The position numbers and the translations under genes were made by a program. A stretch of DNA of 64,000 nucleotides from T1Sed10-7 sp040904745 (GTDB lineage: Bacteria; Actinomycetota; Nitriliruptoria; Nitriliruptorales; Nitriliruptoraceae). Under the pieces are notes generated by a model that worked only from the letters and a program-made list of their open reading frames with translations, did not search any database and was not told the origin of the DNA. Position 1 is the stretch's first letter, and each line of letters begins with the position of its first letter. This document shows positions 55,927 through 63,994 of this stretch, in pieces. Location: NCBI GenBank assembly GCA_040904745.1, contig JBBDSW010000186.1:1-64000 (forward strand), in the 5' to 3' direction.

Positions 55927-56670
55927 CCGAGGTGGCGACGCACGCCGACGTGGCCCCGGCGTGGGTGCAGGCGGGACACGGGCCGAGATCACGATCGGTC
56001 GGCCGCGGTCGCGCTGCGTCGCTGGCTCGGGCACCCGCAGCACCTCACCAGCCCCGGCGATGGCGTCGGCCACCCAGGCGCAGACCGCGGCATCGACCAC
56101 ATCGTCGGGGGCTGCCAGCTCATCTCCCGGGAACCGGTCGGGAAGCGTGACACCGTGCCGCGCGAGCAGGGCCCGACGGGTCGTGATCCCGGCCCAGGTG
56201 CGCTTGCGCGGCACGGCATCACCCGCCAGGAGCGCGTAGGCGAGCTCCGGGTGGACCTCGTGCAGTGCGTGGCCGGCCATGACGAGCGCATCCACCTCGA
56301 TGATCGCGGGCAGGATGCGCCAGGTCTGCATGCTGATACCGCTGCCCGCGACCTCCTCCGCCCGCACCGTCGCGGCCCCGTGCGTCGTGAGGTCCCCAGC
56401 ACGGACCTCGTCCGCAACGGTGCGGGGCGGGGCGGAGAAGACGCTGCTGGCGCGCCCCGGAAGCAGGACCCTGGCCGCCCGGTCCGCGTCCCGGGGTCCG
56501 TCGACCAAGCCGATGGGCATGTCGACCGCGACCGCATCGAACGCGCTTCCCGCCAGCGCCTCGTCGAGTTCGGTGACCACCTCCACGGTCCCGACCTCCC
56601 CGTCCACGAGGCTGACCGTGACCCAACCGGCGCGGCATCCGTCCGCGCCGAGCACCCGACGCGGCGCCAT
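55924..56670 (-). CDS. DUF429 domain protein
   Basis: A 248-residue protein with an RNase H-like fold. GADGCRAGWVTVSLVDGEVG opens the fold with its first acidic residue; FDAVAVDMPIGLVDGPRDAD carries the second; the rest includes HEVHPELAYALLAGDAVPRK and PDDVVDAAVCAWVADAIAGA. DUF429 proteins are predicted nucleases of unknown target. The ATG at 56670 follows a GTG that could also start the gene. It lies 52 bp after the acyl-CoA dehydrogenase gene in the same direction; a shared transcript is possible. Confidence 0.83.
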   Translation of the reverse strand: MAPRRVLGADGCRAGWVTVSLVDGEVGTVEVVTELDEALAGSAFDAVAVDMPIGLVDGPRDADRAARVLLPGRASSVFSAPPRTVADEVRAGDLTTHGAATVRAEEVAGSGISMQTWRILPAIIEVDALVMAGHALHEVHPELAYALLAGDAVPRKRTWAGITTRRALLARHGVTLPDRFPGDELAAPDDVVDAAVCAWVADAIAGAGEVLRVPEPATQRDRGRPIVISARVPPAPTPGPRRRASPPR

Positions 56671-56722
56671 CACCGGCCCGTCCGGGAGCTGACACCGAGC
56701 TCATGGAGCATCCGGGCGAGCC

Positions 56723-57940
56723 TCAGTCCGTGGGCCGGTAGTGCTTCAGCTCACGGCGGGCGAGCGCCATCTCGTGCACCTCGTCGGGGCCGTCGGCCAT
56801 CCGGAGCGTGCGCGCGTGCGCCCACATCATGGCCAGCGGGGTGTCATCGGTGAACCCCGCTCCCCCGTGGGTCTGGATCGCCTTGTCGAGCACCCACTCG
56901 GCCATGGACGGTGCGACGATCTTGATGGCCGCGATCTCCATCCGCGCACCGCGGTTGCCGACCGTGTCCATCAGATGGGCGGTCTTGAGCGTCAACAGGC
57001 GTGCCTGCTCGATCCGGACCCGCGCCTGAGCCACCCAGTGGTGGAGCATGCCCTGATCCGCGATCGGCTTGCCGAACGGCGTGCGCTGCCAGGCCCGTGC
57101 ACACATCAGGTCGAACGCCCGCTCAGCGATGCCGATCAACCGCATGCAGTGGTGGATCCGCCCCGGACCCAGCCGTTGTTGCGCGATCGCGAACCCGTCA
57201 CCCTCGCTGCCCAGGAGGTTGTCGACCGGGACGCGCACATCGGTGAACGACACCTCGGGATGGCCGCCGTGCCCGTCGTAGCGACCGAAGACGGGCAACT
57301 CCCGCACCACCTCGACGCCGGGGGTGTCCATCGGGACCAGGACCATCGACTGCTGGTGGTAGGGGTCGGCCTCGGGGTCGGTCACCCCCATCAGGATGCC
57401 CACCGCGCAGCGCGGGTCGGAAGCGCCCGATGACCACCACTTCCGACCGTCGATCACGTAGTGATCGCCGTCACGCTCGATCCGTGTGCGGATGTTGCGC
57501 GCATCGGAGGAGGCCACCGCCGGCTCGGTCATGAAGAACGCGGAGCGGATCTCCTGTTCGAGCAGTGGCTGGAGCCAGCGTTCCTGCTGGGCGGGCGTGC
57601 CGAACAGGTGCAGGACCTCCATGTTGCCCGAATCCGGTGCCGCGCCGTTGGTCACCACCGGCGCGATCAGGGGCGATCGTCCGGTGATCTCCGCGAGGTG
57701 TGCGTAGTCGAGGTTGGACAGGCCCGCACCGTGCTCCTCGTCGGGGAGGAAGAGGTTCCACAGACCCCGAGCGCGCGCTTCGTCACGGAGTTCGGTGAGG
57801 ATCGGCGGATGGTGGTGGCGTTCCTCCGACGCCGCGAGCTGGGCGTGGTAGGTCACCTCGTGGGGGATGACGCGCTCGGAGACGAACGCGGTGAGCTCCT
57901 CGTGCAGCCGACGCCCTTCAGGGCTCAACCCCAGATCCAC
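56723..57940 (-). CDS. Acyl-CoA dehydrogenase (ACAD10/11-like)
   Basis: A 405-residue flavoenzyme of fatty-acid or related CoA-ester oxidation. The N-terminal helices hold FVSERVIPHEVTYHAQLAAS; the FAD/substrate region is FFMTEPAVASSDARNIRTRI and GRKWWSSGASDPRCAVGILM; the C-terminal domain has RLGPGRIHHCMRLIGIAERA and THGGAGFTDDTPLAMMWAHA RTLRMADGPDEVH. The RRL..DGPDEVH ending is typical of the ACAD10/11 branch. GTG 57940 has GAGGGAG 8 nt upstream, better than GTG 57946. A TAGCGT box lies at 57977-57972. Confidence 0.9.
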   Translation of the reverse strand: MDLGLSPEGRRLHEELTAFVSERVIPHEVTYHAQLAASEERHHHPPILTELRDEARARGLWNLFLPDEEHGAGLSNLDYAHLAEITGRSPLIAPVVTNGAAPDSGNMEVLHLFGTPAQQERWLQPLLEQEIRSAFFMTEPAVASSDARNIRTRIERDGDHYVIDGRKWWSSGASDPRCAVGILMGVTDPEADPYHQQSMVLVPMDTPGVEVVRELPVFGRYDGHGGHPEVSFTDVRVPVDNLLGSEGDGFAIAQQRLGPGRIHHCMRLIGIAERAFDLMCARAWQRTPFGKPIADQGMLHHWVAQARVRIEQARLLTLKTAHLMDTVGNRGARMEIAAIKIVAPSMAEWVLDKAIQTHGGAGFTDDTPLAMMWAHARTLRMADGPDEVHEMALARRELKHYRPTD

Positions 57941-57971
57941 GACCACGGCTCCCTCGTCGGCTCCGACGCCA

Positions 57972-57977
57972 ACGCTA
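57972..57977 (-). promoter_or_regulatory. -10-like box of the acyl-CoA dehydrogenase gene
   Basis: TAGCGT on the minus strand, 31 nt upstream of GTG 57940. Confidence 0.42.
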
Positions 57978-58021
57978 GAGGCTCCGGTGGCGGCTCACCC
58001 CATCGGCGGGACCCGCAGGAA

Positions 58022-58267
58022 CTAGCCGAGGTTCGGACCGTCTTCGGCCCGTGCCTCCTTGAAGCCCTCGATGGCCGACCCGGTGACGTCTCTGACGAGG
58101 TGCTTGGCCTCCGTCGTGGCGCGCGCGGCCCCGTGACGGGCCCGCTGAGCCGCGTCGCGACGAGCCTGCCGACGGCGCTCCTCGCCATGCTCGGGATCGA
58201 AGAGGTACATAGCCCCGGCTCCGGCAGCGACGCCGACGGAGAACGTGAACAGGGTCCGGATACGCAC
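58022..58267 (-). CDS. Small YtxH-like membrane-anchored protein
   Basis: An 81-residue protein: one N-terminal membrane helix (RIRTLFTFSVGVAAGAGAMY) followed by a basic stretch LFDPEHGEERRRQARRDAAQ and a helical C-terminus. The layout, helix plus FDPxxGxxRR, is widespread among short actinobacterial proteins near membrane functions and resembles YtxH. GTG 58267 is favoured because AGAGG lies 8 nt upstream, whereas the ATG two codons earlier is too close to it. Function unknown. Confidence 0.72.
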   Translation of the reverse strand: MRIRTLFTFSVGVAAGAGAMYLFDPEHGEERRRQARRDAAQRARHGAARATTEAKHLVRDVTGSAIEGFKEARAEDGPNLG

Positions 58268-58402
58268 GTGCATGACCTCTCGGTGGGGGTCGTCTGGGGA
58301 GGTCTCCTGGGATCCCGGTGCCTGCGGGATGCGCGGCACCAGGTTCCGGGAGCTGGGACCGGTTCTAGCGCCTGCACCCCACCGAAGTCGAGCCGAGCAG
58401 GC

Positions 58403-59020
58403 TCAGTGCAGACCGAGTTGACGCGAGCAGGCAGGCCACGCACCCCAGCCGGCCGGGTGGATCTCCAGCAGGCGTTCGGCGACCGCGATCTGCTGGGTAC
58501 GGCTGGCCTCGTGCGGGTAGGAGGCGTAGCGGTCACCACCTGCCCAGTCCCAGGAGTCGAGGTTGAACTGGAGCCCCCCGTAGTAGCCGTTGCCGGTGTT
58601 GATCGACCAGTCTCCGTTGGACTCGCAGGCGGCCAGATCGTCCCAGACCCCGGCCGCTGGCGCGGCGTCGTCGACCGGCTCGGGCGGGTCCTCAGCCCCG
58701 CTCACCGGCTCCTCCGGCTCGCCCGGCCCCTCCGGCACGTCCGGCACGTCCGGCGACTCCTCCTCGCCTCCGCCGAGCGCCGGGGTCTCCGCGATGAGAT
58801 CCTCGACGCTCACAGAAGCGGCCACGTCCGGCACGACCGGCTCGGGCGGGTTGATCGATGGGGTCCGCACCGGCGGCTCGCTGTCGGCTCCGTCGACCCC
58901 GACGTCGAGGGGATCGACCGCGACCGCGGCGGAACCGACGACCACGATCGCGGCGGCGGCGCTCAGACGGCCGATCATCCGCCGACGACGCCGGTGGGTG
59001 TTGTAGGTGCTCAGGGACAT
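58403..59020 (-). CDS. Resuscitation-promoting factor-like transglycosylase
   Basis: A 205-residue exported protein. A basic N-terminus and a hydrophobic segment (LSAAAAIVVVGSAAVAV) serve as signal or anchor; a ~90-residue Pro/Glu-rich spacer follows; the C-terminal ~75 residues are an Rpf domain: VWDDLAACESNGDWSINTGN (catalytic Glu in ACES), GYYGGLQFNLDSWDWAGGDR and AVAERLLEIHPAGWGAWPAC. Rpf enzymes cleave peptidoglycan glycan strands and wake dormant cells. GGAG is 6 nt before ATG 59020. Confidence 0.88.
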   Translation of the reverse strand: MSLSTYNTHRRRRRMIGRLSAAAAIVVVGSAAVAVDPLDVGVDGADSEPPVRTPSINPPEPVVPDVAASVSVEDLIAETPALGGGEEESPDVPDVPEGPGEPEEPVSGAEDPPEPVDDAAPAAGVWDDLAACESNGDWSINTGNGYYGGLQFNLDSWDWAGGDRYASYPHEASRTQQIAVAERLLEIHPAGWGAWPACSRQLGLH

Positions 59021-59349
59021 CCAGCGCTCCGGGTCAGGGGTGTGGCCGGTCGTGAAGCGGGCGGCAGGGCGCCCATGCTCCATCCGCGGCAGGGCGTCGC
59101 CCCACCGGTGACCCCCGCGTAGCGAGCGAAGGCCTCGGCGCCACCGATCGATGAGGACGAACGGGTCCGGTGGCGACCCGAGTCACCACGGTGACCGAGT
59201 TCGCGCCCGTTGCCTAGCCCCTCCCCCTGGCCGGGTGCCGGGGGCCGACGTCGGTCCGGTATGTTGGAAGTTCCGTCCGGCCTGCCGGACGGAGCGTGGA
59301 GCGAGACACCTCGCGACCGCCATCCCCGAGCGACCCTGGTGGAGCTGCC
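59021..59349. other. Intergenic region with a palindrome
   Basis: The 329 bp between the divergent Rpf-like and DMT transporter genes contain the inverted repeat described separately and a TATGTT hexamer at 59260-59265. No gene is seen. Confidence 0.55.
59272..59293. promoter_or_regulatory. Perfect palindromic operator or hairpin upstream of the DMT gene
   Basis: TCCGTCCGG-CCTG-CCGGACGGA, a perfect inverted repeat with 9-base arms and a 4-nt centre. It starts 7 nt after a TATGTT -10-like hexamer, so it would overlap the transcription start of the transporter gene and could block it when bound by a dimeric repressor. As RNA it would form a strong hairpin in the leader. Confidence 0.6.
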
Positions 59350-60297
59350 GTGCGCACCGATGAGCCGAGCGCTCCACGCCAGCGCCTCCTGCAGACGGCG
59401 TCCGGCACCAACCTCGAGGCCTTCGGCGCCGCGGAGTGGGGGCTGCTCGCCGCGATCGCCACGATCTGGGGCTCCTCCTTCGTGCTGATCGAGATCGGTC
59501 TCCAGGCCTTCGAGCCGGGGCTGGTGTCCCTGCTGCGCATCTCCTTCGGAGCGGCGGCCCTCCTCCTGGTGCCACGCGCCCGCCGTACCCGGATCGCACG
59601 TGAGGATCGACCGAGGATCGCGCTGCTCGGCGTGGTCTGGATGGGCATCCCGTTGCTGCTCTTCCCCATCGCGCAGCAGTGGATCGACTCGTCGGTCGCC
59701 GGCATGGTCAACGGGGCGATGCCGCTGACCGTCGCGGCATGGGCCGTCGTCCTGCTCCGCCGCTCCCCCGGGAGGAGCCAAGCGTTCGGTCTGGTGGTCG
59801 GGTTCCTCGGCATCGCCGCGATCTCGGCCCCCGAGCTGCCGACCGACGCGCTCGCGGCCGCCGGCACGGCGCGCACCGCGCTCGGCACCGGCCTGGTCTT
59901 CCTCGCCGTCGTCTTCTACGGCCTGGCCGCCAACCTCGCCGTGCCACTCCAGCAGCGCTACGGCTCGCTCGCGGTGCTGCTGCGCGCCCAGCTCTTCGCC
60001 CTGATCGTCGTGGCACCGTTCGGACTGGCGGCCCTCGGGGGATCACGGTTCGCCTGGGGGCCGGCCCTGGCGATGCTGCCACTCGGGATGCTGGGCACCG
60101 GTCTGGCGTTCGTCCTCATGACGACCCTGGTCGGGCGCGTCGGAGGGCCACGTGGCTCGATCGCGATCTACTTCGTACCGGTGGTCGCCGTCGTCCTCGG
60201 CGTCGTGGCGCTCGGTGAGCGGATCCATCCGCTGGCGATCCTCGGGACCGCCCTCGTGCTGCTCGGCGCCTGGGCCACATCACGCCGCGAGGGTTGA
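59350..60297 (+). CDS. EamA/DMT-family transporter
   Basis: A 315-residue protein with ten membrane helices in two EamA repeats after a ~35-residue charged N-terminus. Repeat one: GLLAAIATIWGSSFVLIEIG with the WGSSF signature, PLLLFPIAQQWIDSSVAGMV. Repeat two: GTGLVFLAVVFYGLAANLAV and RGSIAIYFVPVVAVVLGVVA LGERIHPLAILG. GTG 59350 has GGAG about 5 nt upstream. The palindrome at 59272-59293 lies in its leader. It is convergent with the thiamine-binding protein gene. Probable metabolite or amino-acid exporter. Confidence 0.86.
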   Translation: MRTDEPSAPRQRLLQTASGTNLEAFGAAEWGLLAAIATIWGSSFVLIEIGLQAFEPGLVSLLRISFGAAALLLVPRARRTRIAREDRPRIALLGVVWMGIPLLLFPIAQQWIDSSVAGMVNGAMPLTVAAWAVVLLRRSPGRSQAFGLVVGFLGIAAISAPELPTDALAAAGTARTALGTGLVFLAVVFYGLAANLAVPLQQRYGSLAVLLRAQLFALIVVAPFGLAALGGSRFAWGPALAMLPLGMLGTGLAFVLMTTLVGRVGGPRGSIAIYFVPVVAVVLGVVALGERIHPLAILGTALVLLGAWATSRREG

Positions 60298-60310
60298 GCG
60301 GCCCTCAACC
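60292..60310. terminator. Bidirectional terminator-like hairpin
   Basis: GGTTGAG (60292-60298), CGGCC, CTCAACC (60304-60310), a perfect inverted repeat over the stop codons of the convergent DMT transporter and thiamine-binding protein genes, which end 7 bp apart. Confidence 0.55.
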
Positions 60311-60607
60311 GTCCTGCTCGTCCAGGGCGGCCTCGACCCGCTCGACCTTCGCCCGGAGCATCCCATCGTGGCCTGGTCGATGGTCGAACTTGGCCGTGAC
60401 CGACACACGCGGCGCGAGCTGCTCGGCCTCCGCAAGGCATCGCTCCAGCAGATCGAACACCTCGCGCGGCGTGCCCTCGACGGTGGTGAACATCGCGGTC
60501 GTCTCGTTGGGTAGGCCACTGTCGCGCACCACCCTGACGATGCGTGCCACGGCGTCACCGACGGAGTCGCTGTCTCCGAGTGGGGTGATGGAGAACGCGG
60601 CCAGCAC
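60305..60607 (-). CDS. MTH1187/YkoF-type thiamine-binding protein
   Basis: A 100-residue protein of the thiamine-binding MTH1187 family. VLAAFSITPLGDSDSVGDAV gives the first strand and helix; PNETTAMFTTVEGTPREVFD and RVSVTAKFDHRPGHDGML complete the ferredoxin-like fold. The start is GTG 60607 because AGAGGAG lies 5 nt upstream and the family begins there; upstream codons are not conserved. TATGGT at 60650-60645 is the likely -10. Family members bind thiamine or hydroxymethylpyrimidine, but their cellular role is unclear. Confidence 0.85.
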   Translation of the reverse strand: MLAAFSITPLGDSDSVGDAVARIVRVVRDSGLPNETTAMFTTVEGTPREVFDLLERCLAEAEQLAPRVSVTAKFDHRPGHDGMLRAKVERVEAALDEQDG

Positions 60608-60644
60608 GGTGGCTCCTCTGCTCACGGGCGGATCATCCACGACG

Positions 60645-60650
60645 ACCATA
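60645..60650 (-). promoter_or_regulatory. -10-like box of the thiamine-binding protein gene
   Basis: TATGGT on the minus strand, 37 nt upstream of GTG 60607. Confidence 0.4.
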
Positions 60651-60667
60651 CGGGGTGACGGCCGCGG

Positions 60668-61354
60668 TCAGCCACCCTCCGCGGGCTCGGCGACCCCGGC
60701 CCGGACGACCCCGTGCTCGTAGGCATAGACGACCGCTTGGGCCCGATCCCGGAGGCGGAGCTTGGCCAGGACCCGACCGACATGGGTCTTCACCGTGGTC
60801 TCCGAGACCACGAAAGACGTGGCGATCTCCGCGTTGGAGCGACCGCGGGCGAGTTGGATCAGCACCTCGCGCTCCCGGTCGGTCAAGCTGGCGAGCTCAT
60901 CGGGCTCCGTGACCGCCGCCTCCGGCGCCACCCCGTCCACGAACGCGGCGACCACCCGCTGGGTGACGGTCGGGTCCAGGAGGGCATCGCCGCCCGCCAC
61001 GGTACGTACGGCCTCGACCAGCGCATCCGGTGGCGTGTCCTTCAGGAGGAACCCGCTGGCACCGGCGCGCAGCGCGCCGAACACGTACTCATCGGCGTCG
61101 AAGGTCGTCAGGATGATGATACGGCTGGGGCTGCCCTCGACGACCAAACGACGGAGCGCTTCGATCCCATCGAGATGGGGCATCCGGATGTCCATGAGCA
61201 CGACGTCCGGCTCGGTGCGGTGGATGACATCGAGGGCCGCGAGTCCATCAGCCGCCTCACCCACGACCTCGACGTCCGGCTCCTCGCCCAGGATCATCGA
61301 GAACCCGGCCCGGACCAGATGCTGGTCATCGACGATGACCACCCGGATCGCCAT
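60668..61354 (-). CDS. NarL-type response regulator
   Basis: A 228-residue regulator. The receiver has MAIRVVIVDDQHLVRAGFSM (acidic pair), DVVLMDIRMPHLDGIEALRR (phosphoacceptor Asp), IIILTTFDADEYVFGALRAG and ASGFLLKDTPPDALVEAVRT (Lys). The LuxR-type DNA-binding domain is LASLTDREREVLIQLARGRS then SETTVKTHVGRVLAKLRLRD. ATG 61354 comes 1 nt after the kinase stop codon, and there is a GGGTGCC-type site only in the kinase end, so translation is probably coupled. With the upstream kinase it is a DesRK/LiaRS-type pair of unknown stimulus. Confidence 0.9.
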   Translation of the reverse strand: MAIRVVIVDDQHLVRAGFSMILGEEPDVEVVGEAADGLAALDVIHRTEPDVVLMDIRMPHLDGIEALRRLVVEGSPSRIIILTTFDADEYVFGALRAGASGFLLKDTPPDALVEAVRTVAGGDALLDPTVTQRVVAAFVDGVAPEAAVTEPDELASLTDREREVLIQLARGRSNAEIATSFVVSETTVKTHVGRVLAKLRLRDRAQAVVYAYEHGVVRAGVAEPAEGG

Positions 61355-61355
61355 C

Positions 61356-62714
61356 TCAGGCACCCTCCCCGGCGAGACCCGAACCCGGCTGCAGCGGACG
61401 TGGGCATGGCAGGTGAGCACGCACCTCGAACCCTCCGGTCTCACGGGGACCGGCATGCAGGCTGCCCCCGAACAGGGCCACGCGCTCGCGCATGCCGACC
61501 AGTTTCGCTCCGGGGACACGATCGCGCTCCGCGCCATCCTCGGGGCCGTCCGGCGCCGGCGGGGGTCGGACACCTCGTCCGTCGTCGGTGATGGTCAGAT
61601 CCAGCCCGTTCGCATCCTGATCGACGATCACGACCACCTCGGAGACCTTGCCAGCATGCTTGAGCACGTTGGTCAGGGACTCCTGCACGATGCGGTACGC
61701 CGATACCTCGATACCCGACGGCAGCTCGCTCGGCTGGCCGTTCAGGAGCAGACGGATCGGCACACCGGCCTCCGCCAGGCGCTGCACGAGCTCGCGGATG
61801 TCCTCCACGGTCGGCTGTGGTCCGTCGGGCCGCTCCGCTGCGGCACCGTCCCGTAGGACGGTCACCAGGCGCCGGAGCTCCGCGAGCGCCTCTCGGCCGC
61901 TGTCCTCGATGTCCTCGAGCACCGGGATCGCCGCGGACGGGTCGCGATCGGCGATGCGTCGCCCGGCGCTGGCCTGCACGACGACCACGCTGACCGCGTG
62001 CGCGACGATGTCATGGAGTTCGCGGGCGATCCGCCGCCGCTCATCGGCGGCCGCAAGCTCCCGCACCAGCTCCTGCTGTCGCTCCGCCTCCTCGGCACGC
62101 ACCCGGAGCTGCTCCATGACCTGTCGGCGAGCCCGCGTCCGGTCGCCGAACGCCCAGGCGCCACCGAGGATCAGCGCGGTGACCACGGCCCCGATCGGCT
62201 CGAGCCCACCGTGGCGCACCCAGGCGACCGCGAGGCTGACGACGACGAACCCGGCGGTGATCGCCAGGGAGATCTGCGCATCGCGCCGCGTCCCGTACGC
62301 GGCGATGGAGTAGAGGGCCACCAGCAACGTCAACCCGGCGACACCGAGCTCGTAGCCGAGCATGGTGAAGAGCCCCGTCGCCGGCCCGCTGACCGCGATC
62401 GTGACCAGGGGCACCACCCGCCGCCAGGCCAACGGCGTGGCCACCACGAGCGCCAGCAGGACCCCGACCGGCACGGGGACCAGCGGGTCGACGAGCTCCG
62501 CCCGTGTCACCAGCACCGTCTCGACCACGAGCCCGAGGCCGAGGACCGCGGCCACCACGATGTCGAGGGGCGGCGGCCGTTCCGCGGTGCCCTCGCCGGC
62601 GGAGAGCCGCCGCCAGCCGGTCCGCCCGGGGATCGAGCCGAACTCCTCGTCCACGACGGCTGCCACCCGGCTAGCGTCACGGCCGAGCGTGGGCGGAGAT
62701 GACCTCTCGTTCAC
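61356..62714 (-). CDS. Membrane histidine kinase (HisKA_3)
   Basis: A 452-residue kinase with five to six membrane helices over residues ~45-190 (e.g. LDIVVAAVLGLGLVVETVLV, VGVLLALVVATPLAWRRVVP, LISLAITAGFVVVSLAVAWV-like). A coiled coil leads to the HisKA_3 box DERRRIARELHDIVAHAVSV with its His, and a C-terminal ATPase domain has SAYRIVQESLTNVLKHAGKV, DDGRGVRPPPAP and LVGMRERVALFGGSLHAG. GTG 62714 lies exactly 7 nt after TACCGT and has no spaced Shine-Dalgarno sequence, so a leaderless start is proposed; the frame is open to 62804. Confidence 0.87.
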   Translation of the reverse strand: MNERSSPPTLGRDASRVAAVVDEEFGSIPGRTGWRRLSAGEGTAERPPPLDIVVAAVLGLGLVVETVLVTRAELVDPLVPVPVGVLLALVVATPLAWRRVVPLVTIAVSGPATGLFTMLGYELGVAGLTLLVALYSIAAYGTRRDAQISLAITAGFVVVSLAVAWVRHGGLEPIGAVVTALILGGAWAFGDRTRARRQVMEQLRVRAEEAERQQELVRELAAADERRRIARELHDIVAHAVSVVVVQASAGRRIADRDPSAAIPVLEDIEDSGREALAELRRLVTVLRDGAAAERPDGPQPTVEDIRELVQRLAEAGVPIRLLLNGQPSELPSGIEVSAYRIVQESLTNVLKHAGKVSEVVVIVDQDANGLDLTITDDGRGVRPPPAPDGPEDGAERDRVPGAKLVGMRERVALFGGSLHAGPRETGGFEVRAHLPCPRPLQPGSGLAGEGA

Positions 62715-62721
62715 GACCTCG

Positions 62722-62727
62722 ACGGTA
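62722..62727 (-). promoter_or_regulatory. Leaderless -10-like box of the two-component operon
   Basis: TACCGT, exactly seven bases, then GTG 62714 on the minus strand. Confidence 0.48.
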
Positions 62728-62936
62728 GGCGAGGTGGACCGCGCCGACGTCCTCCTGCAGGACGATGCGCTCCTGCACCGGACGGTGGAGGCCACCATCG
62801 GCACCAGGGTCCCCGGGCCCCATCGCTACGCTGGCCGCCACTGGCGGGCGGTCACCGCCAGGCGGGGCCGACACCGACACGGCACCGACGGCGAAGCTCC
62901 ACGACCACGCGGCCCCCGAGCGCCCCAGGCCTGCCT

Positions 62937-63350
62937 GTGACCCTGTTCCACCGCTACCTCGGCGTCGTCATCGTGCTGCTGTTCGCCGTGATCATGCTCA
63001 CGGGGATCGGGCTCCGCATCGCCCGACGACGTGACACCCCGACCGCTCTGTGGGTCGTCCAGCACTGGACCGAGAACCTGCTCGTCATCCAGACCGTGCT
63101 CGGCATCGTGCTCCTGGTGCTCGGCAGACGAGCCGTCGGCATGCCGCTAGCCTGGCTGCACTACTTCTACGGCTCCCTGTTCCCGCTGATCGCCGTCGTC
63201 GGCGGACGCCTCGCAGGACTGCGACGCGAGGACCGTGAATACATCGGCCTCGCCTGGGGTTCCTTCTTCGCACTGGCCCTGACCCTGCGAGCCCTCCAAA
63301 CCGCGTGCGGTGAGAGCATCGAAGCACTGACACGTTGTCTGACCCCCTGA
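62937..63350 (+). CDS. Small four-helix membrane protein of unknown function
   Basis: A 137-residue protein with four membrane helices: LGVVIVLLFAVIMLTGIGLR, ENLLVIQTVLGIVLLVLGRR, WLHYFYGSLFPLIAVVGGRL and YIGLAWGSFFALALTLRALQ. The His residues at the helix ends (FHRYLGV, QHWTENL, LHYFYG) could bind haem or metal, but the family is not recognised. GTG 62937 has only a weak AGG upstream. TACGCT at 62827-62832 is a candidate -10. The DsbA-fold gene follows 35 bp later in the same direction. Confidence 0.7.
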   Translation: MTLFHRYLGVVIVLLFAVIMLTGIGLRIARRRDTPTALWVVQHWTENLLVIQTVLGIVLLVLGRRAVGMPLAWLHYFYGSLFPLIAVVGGRLAGLRREDREYIGLAWGSFFALALTLRALQTACGESIEALTRCLTP

Positions 63351-63385
63351 TCTTGCGACCCCGCACCCCGCTCCCGAGGATCACC

Positions 63386-63994
63386 ATGACCCGCACGTTC
63401 GCCATCACGTTCGACTACCTCTGCCCGTTCGCCCGGAACGCGAACGAGCACGTCATCGCAGGCCTTCGGGCCGGTGCTGACTGGGACGTCACCTTCGCCC
63501 CCTACAGCCTCGCCCAGGGGCACGTCGCCGAGGGTGACACGGATGTCTGGGACCAGGACGATCCGCATGCGGCCGCCGGGATCCTGGCGCTGCAGGCCGG
63601 GATCGCGGTGCGTGATCGTGACCCCGAGCGGTTCCTCGACGCGCACGAGGCCCTGTTCGCCGCCCGTCACGACCGCGGAGAGGACCTCAAGGACCCGGCG
63701 GTGGTCCGTGGCGCCCTCGAGCGCGCCGGTGTCGCCGCGGACGAGATCCTCGAGGCGATCGCTGATGGCGAGGTCCTCGACCAGTTGCGCAAGGAACACG
63801 AACGCGCGGTGACCGAACACGACGTGTGGGGCGTGCCGACCTTCATCACGGACCGTCGCGCGGTGTTCGTCCGCCTGATGGACCGGCCCGAGGGCGACGG
63901 GCAGCGTGCGGCCGAACGCATCGACGGGGTCGTGGATCTGGTCGACCACCCCCTGGAGTTGCACGAGTTCAAGCAGGTCGATCTGCCGGTCTGA
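63386..63994 (+). CDS. DsbA/HCCA-isomerase-fold protein
   Basis: A 202-residue thioredoxin-fold protein. AITFDYLCPFARNANEHVIA opens it, with a single Cys (CPFA) instead of CxxC, as in GST-kappa and 2-hydroxychromene-2-carboxylate isomerase relatives. The middle is a helical insert and VWGVPTFITDRRAVFVRLMD contains the cis-Pro (VPT) that packs on the active site. ATG 63386 has GAGGA 6 nt upstream. The gene ends 9 bp before the window edge and is complete. A glutathione- or mycothiol-linked function is possible but not shown. Confidence 0.83.
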   Translation: MTRTFAITFDYLCPFARNANEHVIAGLRAGADWDVTFAPYSLAQGHVAEGDTDVWDQDDPHAAAGILALQAGIAVRDRDPERFLDAHEALFAARHDRGEDLKDPAVVRGALERAGVAADEILEAIADGEVLDQLRKEHERAVTEHDVWGVPTFITDRRAVFVRLMDRPEGDGQRAAERIDGVVDLVDHPLELHEFKQVDLPV

